From NCBI RefSeq assembly GCF_001544875.2, contig NZ_FCOA02000002.1, forward strand, positions 62,001 through 126,000: a DNA stretch of 64,000 bases, in the 5' to 3' direction. Under the pieces are notes generated by a model, which ran no database searches, was not told the origin of the DNA, and saw nothing but the letters and a program-made list of their open reading frames with translations. Shown piece after piece: positions 35,782 to 45,822 of the stretch. Both the position numbers and the translations under genes were made by a program. The DNA is from Caballeronia hypogeia. Lineage in GTDB: Bacteria; Pseudomonadota; Gammaproteobacteria; Burkholderiales; Burkholderiaceae. Within the stretch, counting starts at the first letter, position 1, and every line of letters begins with the position of its first letter.

Positions 35782-37302
35782 ATGAATCACGCTGAGATGC
35801 AGTTCCTGAGCACCGAATACCCCTACAAAAAGCAGTACGGCAACTTCATCGGCGGCAAGTGGGTGCCGCCCGCGGGCGGTGAGTATTTCGACAACATCTC
35901 CCCGATCACCGGCGAGCCCTTCACGTCGATTCCGCGTTCGCGCGAAGCCGATATCGAAGCCGCGCTCGACGCCGCGCATGCCGCCAAGGCGTCGTGGGGC
36001 AGAACCTCGGTCACGGATCGTGCGAATCTGCTGCTGAAGCTCGCGGATCGCATGGAGCAGAACCTGCCGCGCCTCGCGCTGGCCGAATCCATCGACAACG
36101 GCAAGCCGCTGCGCGAGACGATGGCCGCGGACATTCCGCTCGCCATCGATCACTTCCGCTATTTCGCGAGCGCCGCGCGTTCGCAGGAAGGCGGCATCTC
36201 CGAGATCGATCACGACACGGTCGCGTATCACTTCCATGAGCCGCTGGGCGTCGTCGGGCAGATCATTCCGTGGAATTTCCCGATCCTGATGGCCGTGTGG
36301 AAGCTCGCGCCCGCGCTCGCCGCCGGCAACTGCGTAGTGCTGAAGCCGGCCGAGCAGACGCCCGCGTCGATTCTCGTGCTGCTCGAAGTGATCGGGGACC
36401 TGCTGCCGCCGGGCGTGCTCAATGTGGTCAACGGCTTCGGTCTGGAAGCGGGCAAACCGCTCGCGTCGAACAAGCGCATCGCGAAGATCGCGTTCACCGG
36501 CGAAACCACGACGGGCCGCCTCATCATGCAGTACGCGAGCCAGAACCTGATTCCCGTGACGCTGGAACTGGGCGGCAAGAGCCCGAACATCTTCTTCGAA
36601 GACGTGCTCAACGCCGACGACAGCTTCTTCGACAAGGCGCTCGAAGGCTTCACGATGTTCGCGCTGAATCAGGGCGAGGTGTGCACGTGTCCGTCGCGCG
36701 CGCTGGTTCAGGAGTCGATCTACGAGCGCTTCATGGAACGTGCGCTCAAGCGCGTCGCGGCGATCGCGCAAGGTCATCCGCTCGACACCAGGACGATGAT
36801 CGGCGCGCAGGCCTCGCAGGAGCAGCTTGAAAAGATCCTGTCGTATATCGATCTCGGCAAGCAGGAAGGCGCGGAGTGTCTCTCCGGCGGCGAGCGCAAC
36901 GTGTTCGATGGCGAATTGAAGAACGGCTACTACATCAAGCCGACGGTCTTCAAAGGCCATAACAAGATGCGCATCTTCCAGGAGGAAATCTTCGGGCCGG
37001 TGCTGTCCGTCACGACCTTCAAGACCGAGGAAGAAGCGCTCGAAATAGCCAACGACACGCTGTACGGTCTGGGCGCGGGCGTGTGGACACGTGACGGCAC
37101 GCGTGCGTATCGCTTCGGTCGCGCGATCCAGGCGGGCCGCGTGTGGACCAACTGCTATCACGCGTATCCGGCGCATGCGGCCTTCGGCGGTTACAAGCAG
37201 TCGGGCATCGGCCGCGAGAATCACAAGATGATGCTCGACCACTATCAGCAGACGAAGAACATGCTCGTCAGCTACAGCGACAAGCCGCTCGGCTTCTTCT
37301 AA
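35782..37302 (+). CDS. NAD-dependent aldehyde dehydrogenase (ExaC/AcoD-like)
   Basis: 506 aa, the length of the acetaldehyde/chloroacetaldehyde dehydrogenase group. It has [20 protein letters not shown], the general base in [14 protein letters not shown] and the catalytic Cys in [15 protein letters not shown]. It oxidises aldehydes to acids with NAD. It is followed by a DUF779 gene, the standard partner of this ALDH group. A hairpin terminator lies between the two. Confidence 0.93.
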   Translation: MNHAEMQFLSTEYPYKKQYGNFIGGKWVPPAGGEYFDNISPITGEPFTSIPRSREADIEAALDAAHAAKASWGRTSVTDRANLLLKLADRMEQNLPRLALAESIDNGKPLRETMAADIPLAIDHFRYFASAARSQEGGISEIDHDTVAYHFHEPLGVVGQIIPWNFPILMAVWKLAPALAAGNCVVLKPAEQTPASILVLLEVIGDLLPPGVLNVVNGFGLEAGKPLASNKRIAKIAFTGETTTGRLIMQYASQNLIPVTLELGGKSPNIFFEDVLNADDSFFDKALEGFTMFALNQGEVCTCPSRALVQESIYERFMERALKRVAAIAQGHPLDTRTMIGAQASQEQLEKILSYIDLGKQEGAECLSGGERNVFDGELKNGYYIKPTVFKGHNKMRIFQEEIFGPVLSVTTFKTEEEALEIANDTLYGLGAGVWTRDGTRAYRFGRAIQAGRVWTNCYHAYPAHAAFGGYKQSGIGRENHKMMLDHYQQTKNMLVSYSDKPLGFF

Positions 37303-37319
37303 AGCGCTCGTTGCAACGG

Positions 37320-37355
37320 AGCCGCCGCGTGAATGCTTCATGTGGCGGCTTTTTG
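37320..37355 (+). terminator. Long hairpin with T-run between ALDH and DUF779 genes
   Basis: Fourteen base pairs including two G-T pairs (37320-37333 with 37337-37350), a 3-nt loop, then TTTTT. A complete intrinsic terminator inside a two-gene unit, so the second gene is probably expressed at reduced level by read-through. Confidence 0.75.
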
Positions 37356-37379
37356 CCATCTACAGAAACGGGGGACATC

Positions 37380-37769
37380 ATGAGCGAACAGGAAGTGCTG
37401 CGCGTGACCGCCACGCCCGCCGCAATCGATCTGATCGAAAAGCTCAAGGCCGAGCACGGGAACGTGTTGTTCCATCAGTCCGGCGGATGCTGCGACGGCA
37501 GCGCGCCGATGTGCTTTCCGGTGAGCGAGTTCATGGTCGGCGGCTCGGACGTGAAGCTGGGCGCGATCGCGGGCGTGCCGTTCTACATGACCGAATCTCA
37601 GTACGAGTACTGGCAGCACACGCAGATCATCATCGACGCGGTGCCGGGCAATGGCGGCATGTTTTCATTGGAGCGTCCGAGCGGATTGCGCTTTCTCTCG
37701 CGCTCGCGTCTCTATAGCGACGAAGAGAACGCGTGGCTCGAAGCGCATCCGGTCGAACACGTGAGCTGA
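37380..37769 (+). CDS. DUF779 protein
   Basis: 129 aa. The conserved Cys cluster FHQSGGCCDGSAPMCFP is near residue 35. DUF779 proteins regularly sit next to aldehyde dehydrogenases, as here, but their role is not established. SD GGGGGA precedes the ATG. Separated from the ALDH by a terminator hairpin. Confidence 0.88.
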   Translation: MSEQEVLRVTATPAAIDLIEKLKAEHGNVLFHQSGGCCDGSAPMCFPVSEFMVGGSDVKLGAIAGVPFYMTESQYEYWQHTQIIIDAVPGNGGMFSLERPSGLRFLSRSRLYSDEENAWLEAHPVEHVS

Positions 37770-37772
37770 GCG

Positions 37773-38552
37773 CTATTCCCAGCGAGGTGGCCGCTTTTCG
37801 ATGAACGCCTGCGTGCCTTCGAGCGTGGCGTCCTCCATCATGTTGCAGGCCATGGTTTCCGATGCCATCGCATAAGCCTGTTCGATGCCGGTTTCGAGTT
37901 GCCGGTAGAACAATCCCTTGCCGGCCGCCACGGCTTCGCGCGGCTTGGCGGCGATGGTCGCGGCAAGTTTGCGAACCGCGTCGTCAAGTTCGCCGGGCGA
38001 CGCGACGCGATTCACGAGCCCGCGCTCTATTGCCTTGTGGGCGTCGATGAATTCGCCGGTGACGAGCATTTCGAACGCGGCCTTGCGCGATACGTTGCGC
38101 GACAGCGGCACGCTCGGCGTCGCGCAAAAGAGGCCCAGATTTACGCCCGAAACTGCGAAGCGCGCATCGCTCGACGCCACCGCGAGATCGCACATCGCGA
38201 CGAGCTGACAGCCGGCCGCCGTCGCGATGCCATGCACGCGCGCGATCACCGGCTGCGGCATGCGCTGAATGGTCAGCATCATGCGCGAGCAGCGCGCGAA
38301 AAGCTCGCGGTAATACTCGCGTGCAGGCTCGGCCCGCATCTCTTTCAGATCGTGTCCCGCGCAGAACGCGCGGCCCGCGCCCGCGAGCACGACCACGCGC
38401 GCATCCGATCCACCGGCTTCCTTCAACGCGGTTTCCAGCGCTTCGAGCATTGCTTCGGATAGCGCGTTGAACGCATCGGGACGATTCAGCGTGAGACTGA
38501 CGACGCCTTTGACGCCGTATGCGTCGCGTTCGATCTGGACCAGTTCGTTCAT
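37773..38552 (-). CDS. Enoyl-CoA hydratase/isomerase family protein
   Basis: 259 aa crotonase-fold protein. The oxyanion-hole segments are GRAFCAGHDLKEM and GIATAAGCQLVAMCDLAVAS. ATG 38552 has GGAG 9 nt upstream. It lies 14 nt after the acyl-CoA synthetase gene, so both act on one acyl-CoA pathway. The exact reaction, hydratase or isomerase, is not clear: the usual second Glu position reads NLGLFCATP. Confidence 0.88.
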   Translation of the reverse strand: MNELVQIERDAYGVKGVVSLTLNRPDAFNALSEAMLEALETALKEAGGSDARVVVLAGAGRAFCAGHDLKEMRAEPAREYYRELFARCSRMMLTIQRMPQPVIARVHGIATAAGCQLVAMCDLAVASSDARFAVSGVNLGLFCATPSVPLSRNVSRKAAFEMLVTGEFIDAHKAIERGLVNRVASPGELDDAVRKLAATIAAKPREAVAAGKGLFYRQLETGIEQAYAMASETMACNMMEDATLEGTQAFIEKRPPRWE

Positions 38553-38566
38553 TGACAGGTTCTCCA

Positions 38567-40210
38567 TCAAACGTCGATTGCGGAGACGGACCCCGCGCGC
38601 TTGCGCAGTTCGAACTTCTGTATCTTGCCGGTCGACGTCTTGGGCAGTTCGCAGAATTCGATCGCGCGCGGCACCTTGAAGCCCGCGAGATGCTTCTTGC
38701 AATGCGCGATCAGATCCTCCGCGCTCACTTGCGCGCCCGCCTTCAGTTCGACGAATGCGCAGGGCGTTTCGCCCCAGCGCGCATCCGGCTTCGCGACGAC
38801 CGCAACCGCGAGCACGGCCGGATGCCGATACAGGACATCCTCGACTTCGATGCTCGAAATATTCTCGCCGCCCGAGATGATGATGTCCTTGCTGCGATCC
38901 TTGATGCGCACGTAGCCGTCCGGATAGGCGACCGCGAGATCACCCGTATGGAACCAGCCGCCGCGAAACGCCTCTTCGGTCGCGGCCGGATTCTTCAGGT
39001 ACCCTTTCATCGCGATGTTGCCGCGAAACATGATCTCGCCGATGGATTCGCCATCGGCCGGCACGGGCTCCATCGAGATCGGATCGCGCACGGTCACCGC
39101 ATCCTGCAGGTGGTAGCGCACGCCTTGCCGCGCGTTGAGCCGCGCGCGTTCGCCGATATCGAGCGCGCTCCATTCCGCCTGCTGCGGGCAGACGGTCGCC
39201 GGGCCATACACCTCGGTCAGCCCGTACACATGCGTCAGTTCGAAGCCCATGCGTTCCATGCCTTCGATCATCGCGGCGGGCGGCGCCGCGCCCGCGACCA
39301 TCGCATGCACTTTCTGATCGATGCCGGCCTTCATCTCGTCCGGCGCATTGACGAGCAGGTTCTGCACGATCGGCGCGCCGCAATAATGCGTGACGCCTTC
39401 GCTCCGAATCAGATCGAAGATGGACTTCGCGTCGACCCTGCGCAAACACACGTTCACGCCCGCGCGCGCCGCGACGGTCCACGGAAAGCACCAGCCGTTG
39501 CAATGGAACATGGGCAGCGTCCACAAGTACACGGCGTGCTTCGGCATGTCCCATTCGAGGATATTGCTCACCGCATTCGTATACGCGCCGCGATGGTGAT
39601 AGACCACGCCCTTCGGATTGCCCGTCGTGCCCGACGTGTAATTCAGGCAGATCGCGTTCCATTCGTCCGATGGCGGCGACCATTCGTATGCGGGATCGCC
39701 GCTCGCAAGAAACGCCTCGTATTCGATCTCGCCGATGCGCTCGCCCGCGCCGGTGTATTGCGGATCGTCCACGTCGATGACGAGCACTGTCTGCTGCACG
39801 TTCGCGAGCGCCTTCTTCATGACGTCCGCGAACTCGCGATCGACGAGCACCGCTTTCGCTTCGCCGTGCGTGAGCATGAAGGCGAGCGTGGCGGCGTCGA
39901 GCCGCGTGTTGAGCGTGTTGAGCACGGCGCCCGTCATCGGCACGCCGAAGTGCGCTTCGACCATTTCGGGTGTGTTCGGCAACATGGCCGCGACAGTGTC
40001 GCCCAGGCCGATGCCGCGCGCCGCGAGCGCCGACGCGAGCCTGCGCGTGCGGGCATAGGTATCGGCCCAGTTGCGCCGCACTTCGCCATGCACGATGGCC
40101 GGGCGCCGCGGATACACGGAAGCCGCGCGCTCGATGAAGTTGAGCGGCGTCAGCGCCGCGAAATTGGCGGCCGTCTTGGGAAGGCCATCGTCGTACATGC
40201 CGGCTGTCAC
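38567..40210 (-). CDS. Acyl-CoA synthetase (AMP-forming)
   Basis: 547 aa of the ANL superfamily: P-loop-like TSGTTGNPKGVVYHHRG, YGLTEVYGPATVCPQQ, GWFHTGDLAV and the C-terminal LPKTSTGKIQKFELR with catalytic Lys. The start is set at GTG 40210, which has SD AGGAGA 8 nt upstream; an in-frame ATG 8 codons earlier is less well placed. It resembles medium-chain or methylthiopropionate-type ligases; the substrate is unknown. Forms an operon with the hydratase. Confidence 0.9.
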   Translation of the reverse strand: MTAGMYDDGLPKTAANFAALTPLNFIERAASVYPRRPAIVHGEVRRNWADTYARTRRLASALAARGIGLGDTVAAMLPNTPEMVEAHFGVPMTGAVLNTLNTRLDAATLAFMLTHGEAKAVLVDREFADVMKKALANVQQTVLVIDVDDPQYTGAGERIGEIEYEAFLASGDPAYEWSPPSDEWNAICLNYTSGTTGNPKGVVYHHRGAYTNAVSNILEWDMPKHAVYLWTLPMFHCNGWCFPWTVAARAGVNVCLRRVDAKSIFDLIRSEGVTHYCGAPIVQNLLVNAPDEMKAGIDQKVHAMVAGAAPPAAMIEGMERMGFELTHVYGLTEVYGPATVCPQQAEWSALDIGERARLNARQGVRYHLQDAVTVRDPISMEPVPADGESIGEIMFRGNIAMKGYLKNPAATEEAFRGGWFHTGDLAVAYPDGYVRIKDRSKDIIISGGENISSIEVEDVLYRHPAVLAVAVVAKPDARWGETPCAFVELKAGAQVSAEDLIAHCKKHLAGFKVPRAIEFCELPKTSTGKIQKFELRKRAGSVSAIDV

Positions 40211-40306
40211 GGTCGTCGTCTCCTGTGCGCGCATTTCGATGCGCTTTCTTCGATTATGCCTGCGTGTCTTACGCATGCCTGACGCCGGCGTTTCCCCGGG
40301 CGTGTT

Positions 40307-40942
40307 TCAGGGGATATCGTCGAGCTTCGCCTCGAAGCCGCGCCTGACGCCGGGACGCGCGAACAGCGCTTCGTACCAGCGCTTCACGCTGGGGAAATCG
40401 TCGAGCGAAACCTGATGACGCTCGTGCCGCCACGCCCAGCCGAGAATCGCGAAATCGGCGATGGACAGCTCACCCGCGACATATTCGACCTCGGCAAGGC
40501 GCTTGTCGAGCACGCCATAAAGGCGGCGCGTTTCGTCGGAATAGCGCTTCAGCCCGTAGCGGCGATCGATCTCGGATTCGACCATGCGGAAGTGATGCAC
40601 CTGACCCGGCATCGGGCCGAAGCCGCCCATCTGCCACATCAGCCATTCGAGCACCGGCACGCGATCGCGCAGACTCGCGGGCAGGAACTTGCCGGTCTTC
40701 TCGCCGAGATAGAGCAGGATCGCGCCGGATTCGAACACGCTGATCGGCTGGCCGTCGGGACCGTCCGGATCCACGATGGCCGGAATGCGGTTGTTCGGGC
40801 TGATGCGCAGGAACTCGGGCGCGTGCTGCTCGCCTTTTCCGATGTTCACCGTCTTGACGGTGTACGGGAGTTGCATTTCCTCCAGCGCGACGCTGATCTT
40901 GCGTCCGTTGGGCGTGTTCCACGTATGCAGTTCGATGGTCAT
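40307..40942 (-). CDS. Glutathione S-transferase, YfcG/YghU (Nu)-like
   Basis: 211 aa: thioredoxin-fold N-domain (MTIELHTWNTPNGRKISVAL; SVFESGAILLYLGEKTGKF) and an all-helical C-domain. TPNGRKISVALEE and the conserved cis-Pro in NRIPAIVDPDG match the disulfide-bond oxidoreductase group. It lies 16 nt after a second GST gene on the same strand. Confidence 0.9.
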   Translation of the reverse strand: MTIELHTWNTPNGRKISVALEEMQLPYTVKTVNIGKGEQHAPEFLRISPNNRIPAIVDPDGPDGQPISVFESGAILLYLGEKTGKFLPASLRDRVPVLEWLMWQMGGFGPMPGQVHHFRMVESEIDRRYGLKRYSDETRRLYGVLDKRLAEVEYVAGELSIADFAILGWAWRHERHQVSLDDFPSVKRWYEALFARPGVRRGFEAKLDDIP

Positions 40943-40958
40943 GGCGATGCGTCCCGGT

Positions 40959-41585
40959 TCAGGTGAGGGCTGGCGACACATAGCGCTGAAAGCCCGCGCG
41001 CTGCGCAATGCCCACGTACCAGCGTTCGAGCTCTGGCAGCGCGGGCCGCACGAGTTCGGCAATGCCGAACCAGCGGCGCGCATACGCGGCGATCACGAGA
41101 TCGGCGAGCGTGAAGGTATTGCCTTCGAGATAGTCGCGGCCTTGCAGATGTGCATCGACGACGCGCCAGAGTTTCTCCACCTCGCTCACGGACGCGGCCA
41201 GTTGTTTGACATCGCGGTCGGCAGGGCTGGTGCGGATATACGCCCAAAAGACCGGACGTTCGGTGGGTTGCAGCGTGGAGAGCGACCAGTCGAGCCAGCG
41301 GTCGGCGCTTGCGCGGATTTTCGGTTCGGCGGGGTAGAGCGTACTGTCCGCGCCATATTGCATCGCGAGATAGCGGATGATCGCGTTCGATTCCCACAGC
41401 ACGAAATCGCCATCGACCAGCGTGGGCACGCGGCCCATCGGGTTCATCGCGAGATAGCCGGGTTCGTTGTTGCGCCCGAATTGCAGGCCCGCGTCGATGC
41501 GCTCGAACGCGAGACCCAGTTCCTCACAGCACCACAGCACTTTCTGCACGTTGACCGAGTTGGCTCTGCCCCAGATCGTCAGCAT
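40959..41585 (-). CDS. Glutathione S-transferase
   Basis: 208 aa. N-domain MLTIWGRANSVNVQKVLWCC and VLWESNAIIRYLAMQYG, then a helical C-domain with FTLADLVIAAYARRWFG. ATG 41585 has SD GGAGG. It is the first of two adjacent GST genes. Theta- or beta-like by its N-terminal Ser/Asn pattern; the substrate is unknown. Confidence 0.9.
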   Translation of the reverse strand: MLTIWGRANSVNVQKVLWCCEELGLAFERIDAGLQFGRNNEPGYLAMNPMGRVPTLVDGDFVLWESNAIIRYLAMQYGADSTLYPAEPKIRASADRWLDWSLSTLQPTERPVFWAYIRTSPADRDVKQLAASVSEVEKLWRVVDAHLQGRDYLEGNTFTLADLVIAAYARRWFGIAELVRPALPELERWYVGIAQRAGFQRYVSPALT

Positions 41586-41656
41586 TCGATGTGATCCTCC
41601 GTAGTTATCGTGGTTCTGGCGAAGGACCAATCTTAGCCGTGTTTCGGCTTTTTGCT

Positions 41657-42433
41657 TCAGTCGATGTGTGCGCCGAAACCCGTCCTGCCCGCCGCGAGTT
41701 CGTCGCGCAGCGTGAGTTGGGGAATCGCGTAATCGCCGCGATTCTGCTTGCGGAACGCGATGGGCGTGTCGTCCCAGAGCCGGTCGAGACGCTGGCCGAG
41801 AGCCTCGCGCGTTTCGTTCAGACGGGCGTCGTCCATCTTGCCCGACTGATAGACGACGAAGGGCGGCAGCACGTCGAAGCCCGGATAGAACAGCACGCCA
41901 TGCTGAATCGGGAACAGGATGTCGTCGATCGGTCCGTTGATGCCGCGCGGACCATAGTGCGATTCCCAGCCGCCGGTCGTGACAACGATCATCGCGCGCT
42001 TGCCCGCCATTGCGCCTTCTCCGTAGCGATCGCCCCAATGCGTGTCGGAATGCTCGCCGACGCCATAGCCGAAGCCGTAGGCATACACGCGCTCGACCCA
42101 GCCCTTCATGATCGCGGGCATGGAGAACCACCACATCGGGAATTGCAGGATCAGCGTATCGGCCCAGCGCAGCTTGTCCTGCTCGATTTCGATATCGCGG
42201 CTTTGCAGGCCGTTCTCGAACGCATGCTTCGAATCCAATGACGCATGGAAGGGCGCTTCGCCGCTGCGTTCGCGGACGTCGTTCGCATCGAGCGGCGCCT
42301 TCCAGTTCATGACGTACAGGTCGGAGACCTGCACGTCATGACCGTTATCGCGCAGACGTTGCACGGTGAAATCATTGATGGCGCCGTTCAGCGAGCGGCG
42401 TTCGGGATGGGCATAAACGATCAGTACTTTCAT
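41657..42433 (-). CDS. NAD(P)H-dependent flavin oxidoreductase (quinone reductase type)
   Basis: 258-aa flavodoxin-fold enzyme: MKVLIVYAHPERRSLNGAIN (phosphate loop), LILQFPMWWFSMPAIMKGWV and VVTTGGWESHYGPRG. It reduces quinones or similar electrophiles with NAD(P)H. Divergent from the LysR regulator at 42527, which likely controls it. Confidence 0.9.
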   Translation of the reverse strand: MKVLIVYAHPERRSLNGAINDFTVQRLRDNGHDVQVSDLYVMNWKAPLDANDVRERSGEAPFHASLDSKHAFENGLQSRDIEIEQDKLRWADTLILQFPMWWFSMPAIMKGWVERVYAYGFGYGVGEHSDTHWGDRYGEGAMAGKRAMIVVTTGGWESHYGPRGINGPIDDILFPIQHGVLFYPGFDVLPPFVVYQSGKMDDARLNETREALGQRLDRLWDDTPIAFRKQNRGDYAIPQLTLRDELAAGRTGFGAHID

Positions 42434-42489
42434 GTGGCGACTCCGCTTTTTGCTTCAGGAATGGACGCCAGCATAGAGGCCGCTCAGGT

Positions 42490-42506
42490 ATATTGGAAAT
42501 GAATAT
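42490..42506. promoter_or_regulatory. LysR-box-like inverted repeat
   Basis: ATATT-N7-AATAT in the 93-nt divergent region between the oxidoreductase and LysR genes. The T-N11-A layout fits a LysR box. Confidence 0.45.
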
Positions 42507-42526
42507 CTAAAATTGCAGGAATTACG

Positions 42527-43423
42527 ATGAATAATATGCTGAGGCGGCTCGACCTGAACTTGCTCGTCACGCTCGACGTGCTGCTCGCCGAGCAGAACGT
42601 CACGCGCGCGGCCGAGCGTCTGCACTTCTCGCAGCCCTCCGTGAGCGTGCATCTGGCGAAGCTGCGCGACATCTTCGGCGATCCGCTGCTGTTGCCGGGA
42701 CCACGCGGAATGCGGCCGACCGCGCGGGCGGAAAGCTTGCGTGAGCCGCTGCGTGAAGCGTTGGCGTCGCTGGAGCGAGCGGTATCGCCCGAACCCGCGT
42801 TCAATCCCGCGACGGCCGGGAACACATGGCGCATCGCCGCCACCGACTACACCGAATCGACCGTGCTGTTGCCCGCATTGAGCGGTCTTCGTGCCGCCGC
42901 GCCTCATACGCGCATCGCGGTGCTGGAGATCGTGCCGCCGCGTCTTGCGAAGCAGATGGAAAACGGCGAGATCGATCTCGCGTTCCACATCACGTCAGCC
43001 GGTGCCGATAACTTTCATCAACAATCGCTCTTCACGGAAAGCTATGTGCTCGTGGGGCGCAAGGATCATCCGCGCCTGAAACGCCGGCCCACGCTCGCGC
43101 AGTTCTGTGCGCTGGAGCATGTGATCGTGTCGCCGGATGGAGGCGGCTTCGTCGGGCCTACCGATGACGCGCTCGCGGCGCTCGGCATGAAGCGGCGCGT
43201 GGCGCTCTCGGTGCCGCACTTTTTGTTCGTGCGCTCGGTGCTCGCATCGACCGATCTCGTTTCCATGCAGCCGCTCAGGCTCGCGCGACACTGGCCCGAA
43301 CTGCGCTTCGTCGCGCCGCCCGTCGACGTAGCCGGCTATGAAATGCAGATGTATTGGCATGAGCGCGTGCATCGCGCTCCGGCGCACCGATGGCTGCGCG
43401 AATTCATTGCGCAAGCTATATGA
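42527..43423 (+). CDS. LysR-family transcriptional regulator
   Basis: 298 aa. HTH at about 1-65 (RLDLNLLVTLDVLLAEQNVT, then AERLHFSQPSVSVHLAKLRD, the NodD/NahR-type pattern) and an effector domain to about 295. Divergent from the oxidoreductase at 41657. Probably senses a quinone or aromatic compound, as relatives do; this is inferred from context. Confidence 0.92.
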   Translation: MNNMLRRLDLNLLVTLDVLLAEQNVTRAAERLHFSQPSVSVHLAKLRDIFGDPLLLPGPRGMRPTARAESLREPLREALASLERAVSPEPAFNPATAGNTWRIAATDYTESTVLLPALSGLRAAAPHTRIAVLEIVPPRLAKQMENGEIDLAFHITSAGADNFHQQSLFTESYVLVGRKDHPRLKRRPTLAQFCALEHVIVSPDGGGFVGPTDDALAALGMKRRVALSVPHFLFVRSVLASTDLVSMQPLRLARHWPELRFVAPPVDVAGYEMQMYWHERVHRAPAHRWLREFIAQAI

Positions 43424-43587
43424 AAGGATTGCTATTGATGACGTTTTCGCATGACCGTGTTTATCGTTATTACTGATTTAGCGCTTGAAACACGAGTGCT
43501 ACTGTTTGTCGGCAAATCCTTAAATGCTGCATGTGTCTGCTGGCGTCGCTCCACGATCGATTACCGATTACAAAGAGGAGACTGAAG

Positions 43588-44853
43588 ATGTCGAAGCGCA
43601 AGACGTGGCGGGGAATGAGCACCGTCGTCGCAACGAGCACGGTGATGGCGGGGCTGGGCCTTTCGGCCACGGCGCATGCGGCGGGGGAGCCGATCAAGAT
43701 CGGCGTCATCAGCGAGGAGTCCGCGGTCGCGGGGGCTTCGATCAGCAAGTCGGCGCAACTCGCGGCGGAGGAGATCAACGCGAAGGGCGGCGTTGACGGC
43801 AGGCAGATCCAGATCATCGCGTATGACGATCACTCGTCGGCCTCCGACGGCGTGCGCGCGTTTCAGCGTGCCGCGAGTCAGGACAAGGTGGTCGCGATCA
43901 TCGGCAGCTATATCAGTGAAGTCGCGCTCGCGATGGAACCTTGGTCCGCGCGCCTCAAGATGCCGTTCATCACGCCGGGCGCGGCGAGCAACGATATCTC
44001 CAAGCGCGTCCACGACGACTACAACAACTACAAGTACACTTTCCACGGCTGGATGACCTCGGCGTTCATCGCGCAGTCCATCTGCGATTTCTCGCATGAC
44101 GTGCTCGTCGGCGAGTTCAAGATGAAGACGACCGTGGTGATGAGCGAAGACGCCGCGTGGACCAAGCCGCTCGACGAACGCTACCTCGAATGCCTGCCGA
44201 AGGCGGGTCTCAAGGTGCTCGATCACATTCGCTTCAATCCGGACACGTCGGACTTCACCCCGATCTTCAACCAGATCGAAGCGAAGCATCCCGACACGAT
44301 CACGACCGGCATCAGTCACGTGGGCGTGCAGCCGACCGTGCAATGGCACGATCAGCAAGTGCCGATTCCGATGTCGGGCCAGAGCTCGCAGGCCACGACG
44401 ACGAGCTTCTGGAAAGACACCAACGGCGCGACCGAGGGCGTCATCACGGCGTCGGCGGCGGCTCCGGGCGTCGCGATCACGCCGAAGACGGTGCCTTTCA
44501 TCGAGTCGTATCAGAAGCATAACGGCGGCGTATCTCCCGCCTATGACGGCTTCACGAGCTATGACCTCGTGTACATCATCGCCGATGCGATTCATCGCAA
44601 TCAGGGTTCCACCGATCCCGACAAGATGGTCGATGCGCTCGAAAAGACCGACTATGTGGGCACGATCGGACGCTGGCAGTTCTATGGCAAGAACGATCAG
44701 TTCACGCACGCGCTGAAGTATGGCGAAGGCTATATCACCGGCATCAACCTGCAATGGCAGAACGGCAAGCAGGTCGCAATCTGGCCGAAGTCGGTGGCGA
44801 ATGGGAAGGTCAAGTTCCCGGCCTTCGTGAAGGTGCAGGCGGCCGCCAACTAA
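43588..44853 (+). CDS. Branched-chain-type ABC transporter substrate-binding protein
   Basis: 421 aa. Signal peptide TSTVMAGLGLSATAHAAG, then a LivJ/AmiC-like fold: IKIGVISEESAVAGASISKS, AAEEINAKGGVDGRQIQII, IIGSYISEVALAMEPWSAR. SD AGAGGAG lies 7 nt upstream. First gene of a four-gene HAAT operon; substrates may be amino acids, amides or aromatic acids. Confidence 0.92.
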   Translation: MSKRKTWRGMSTVVATSTVMAGLGLSATAHAAGEPIKIGVISEESAVAGASISKSAQLAAEEINAKGGVDGRQIQIIAYDDHSSASDGVRAFQRAASQDKVVAIIGSYISEVALAMEPWSARLKMPFITPGAASNDISKRVHDDYNNYKYTFHGWMTSAFIAQSICDFSHDVLVGEFKMKTTVVMSEDAAWTKPLDERYLECLPKAGLKVLDHIRFNPDTSDFTPIFNQIEAKHPDTITTGISHVGVQPTVQWHDQQVPIPMSGQSSQATTTSFWKDTNGATEGVITASAAAPGVAITPKTVPFIESYQKHNGGVSPAYDGFTSYDLVYIIADAIHRNQGSTDPDKMVDALEKTDYVGTIGRWQFYGKNDQFTHALKYGEGYITGINLQWQNGKQVAIWPKSVANGKVKFPAFVKVQAAAN

Positions 44854-44944
44854 GCGCGATTTCATGGATGCGCCCGACGGTTCGCGCCGGTAGCGCGAAC
44901 CGGTTCCAGTTGGTTTGAACTCGCATCGACATCGAGGGCCGCCC

Positions 44945-45820
44945 ATGCTGCCTCTGCAAATACTCATCGACGGCTTCGCGATCAGTTCGCTCTATGCGCT
45001 GGGCGCGATTGGCTTCACGCTGATCTTCGGCGTATCCGGCGTGCTCAATCTCGCGCATGGCGGCGTCATGCTGATCGCCGCGCTGCTCGGCTGGGCGCTC
45101 GCGGGCGAAGCCGGTCTCGGCACCTATCTCGGCACGCCGCTCGGCGTGATCTGCGGCATGATCGCCGCGTTCAGCACGTACTTCATGGTGGTGCGGCCGA
45201 TTCAGCGCTCCACCGCGATTCCGCGTGAAGAGAAAGAGATCTTCGTGCTGACCGGCACGCTCTTGTGGGGCATCATGATCCAGCAGGGCATGGCCTATCT
45301 CTTCTCCGACAACCCCATCACGATGCGTCCGCTCATTCCCGGCGTGGCGAGTATCGCGGGCGTGCGCGTGCCCTACAACGAGATCATGATCGCGGTGGTG
45401 TGCTGGGTCGTGATCGGCTTGTTGTGGCTCTTCGTGAATCGCACGAAAGCGGGCAAGGCGCTGCTTGCCGCGTCGATGAATCCGCGCGGCCTCACCCTGC
45501 TCGGCTTCGAGCTCTCGCGCATCTATCTGCTCGCGTGGACCATCTACGGCGTGCTCGCGGGGATCGCGGGCGTGCTGCTCGCTTCGTTTCTCGGCGTCAG
45601 CAGCAACAACACGGGGCAGCTCACGGCGAGCGCGTTTTCCATCGTCGTGCTGGGCGGACTCGGGAGCGTGTCCGGTTCGCTGATGGCCGCGTATGTCGTC
45701 GGCTATCTGGAGACCGTGACCGCGTATCTCATCGCGCCGACGTTGCGGCCGCTGCCGGCTCTGCTGCTGCTGGTGCTCGTGGTGTATGTGCGGCCGCAAG
45801 GCTTTCTCGGACGGCGCTGA
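44945..45820 (+). CDS. Branched-chain-type ABC permease (LivH-like)
   Basis: 291 aa, about eight helices. SLYALGAIGFTLIFGVSGVL, NLAHGGVMLIAALLGWALAG and FSIVVLGGLGSVSGSLMAAY are LivH signatures. ATG 44945 has GAGGG about 7 nt upstream; an in-frame TTG at 44915 is less likely. Two nt separate it from the LivM gene. Confidence 0.92.
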   Translation: MLPLQILIDGFAISSLYALGAIGFTLIFGVSGVLNLAHGGVMLIAALLGWALAGEAGLGTYLGTPLGVICGMIAAFSTYFMVVRPIQRSTAIPREEKEIFVLTGTLLWGIMIQQGMAYLFSDNPITMRPLIPGVASIAGVRVPYNEIMIAVVCWVVIGLLWLFVNRTKAGKALLAASMNPRGLTLLGFELSRIYLLAWTIYGVLAGIAGVLLASFLGVSSNNTGQLTASAFSIVVLGGLGSVSGSLMAAYVVGYLETVTAYLIAPTLRPLPALLLLVLVVYVRPQGFLGRR

Positions 45821-45822
45821 CC

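Noticed and set aside
43561..44967. A 468-codon minus-strand open frame opposite the substrate-binding protein gene
   Set aside because: Codon-bias shadow in high-GC DNA; the plus-strand frame has signal peptide, domain and SD.
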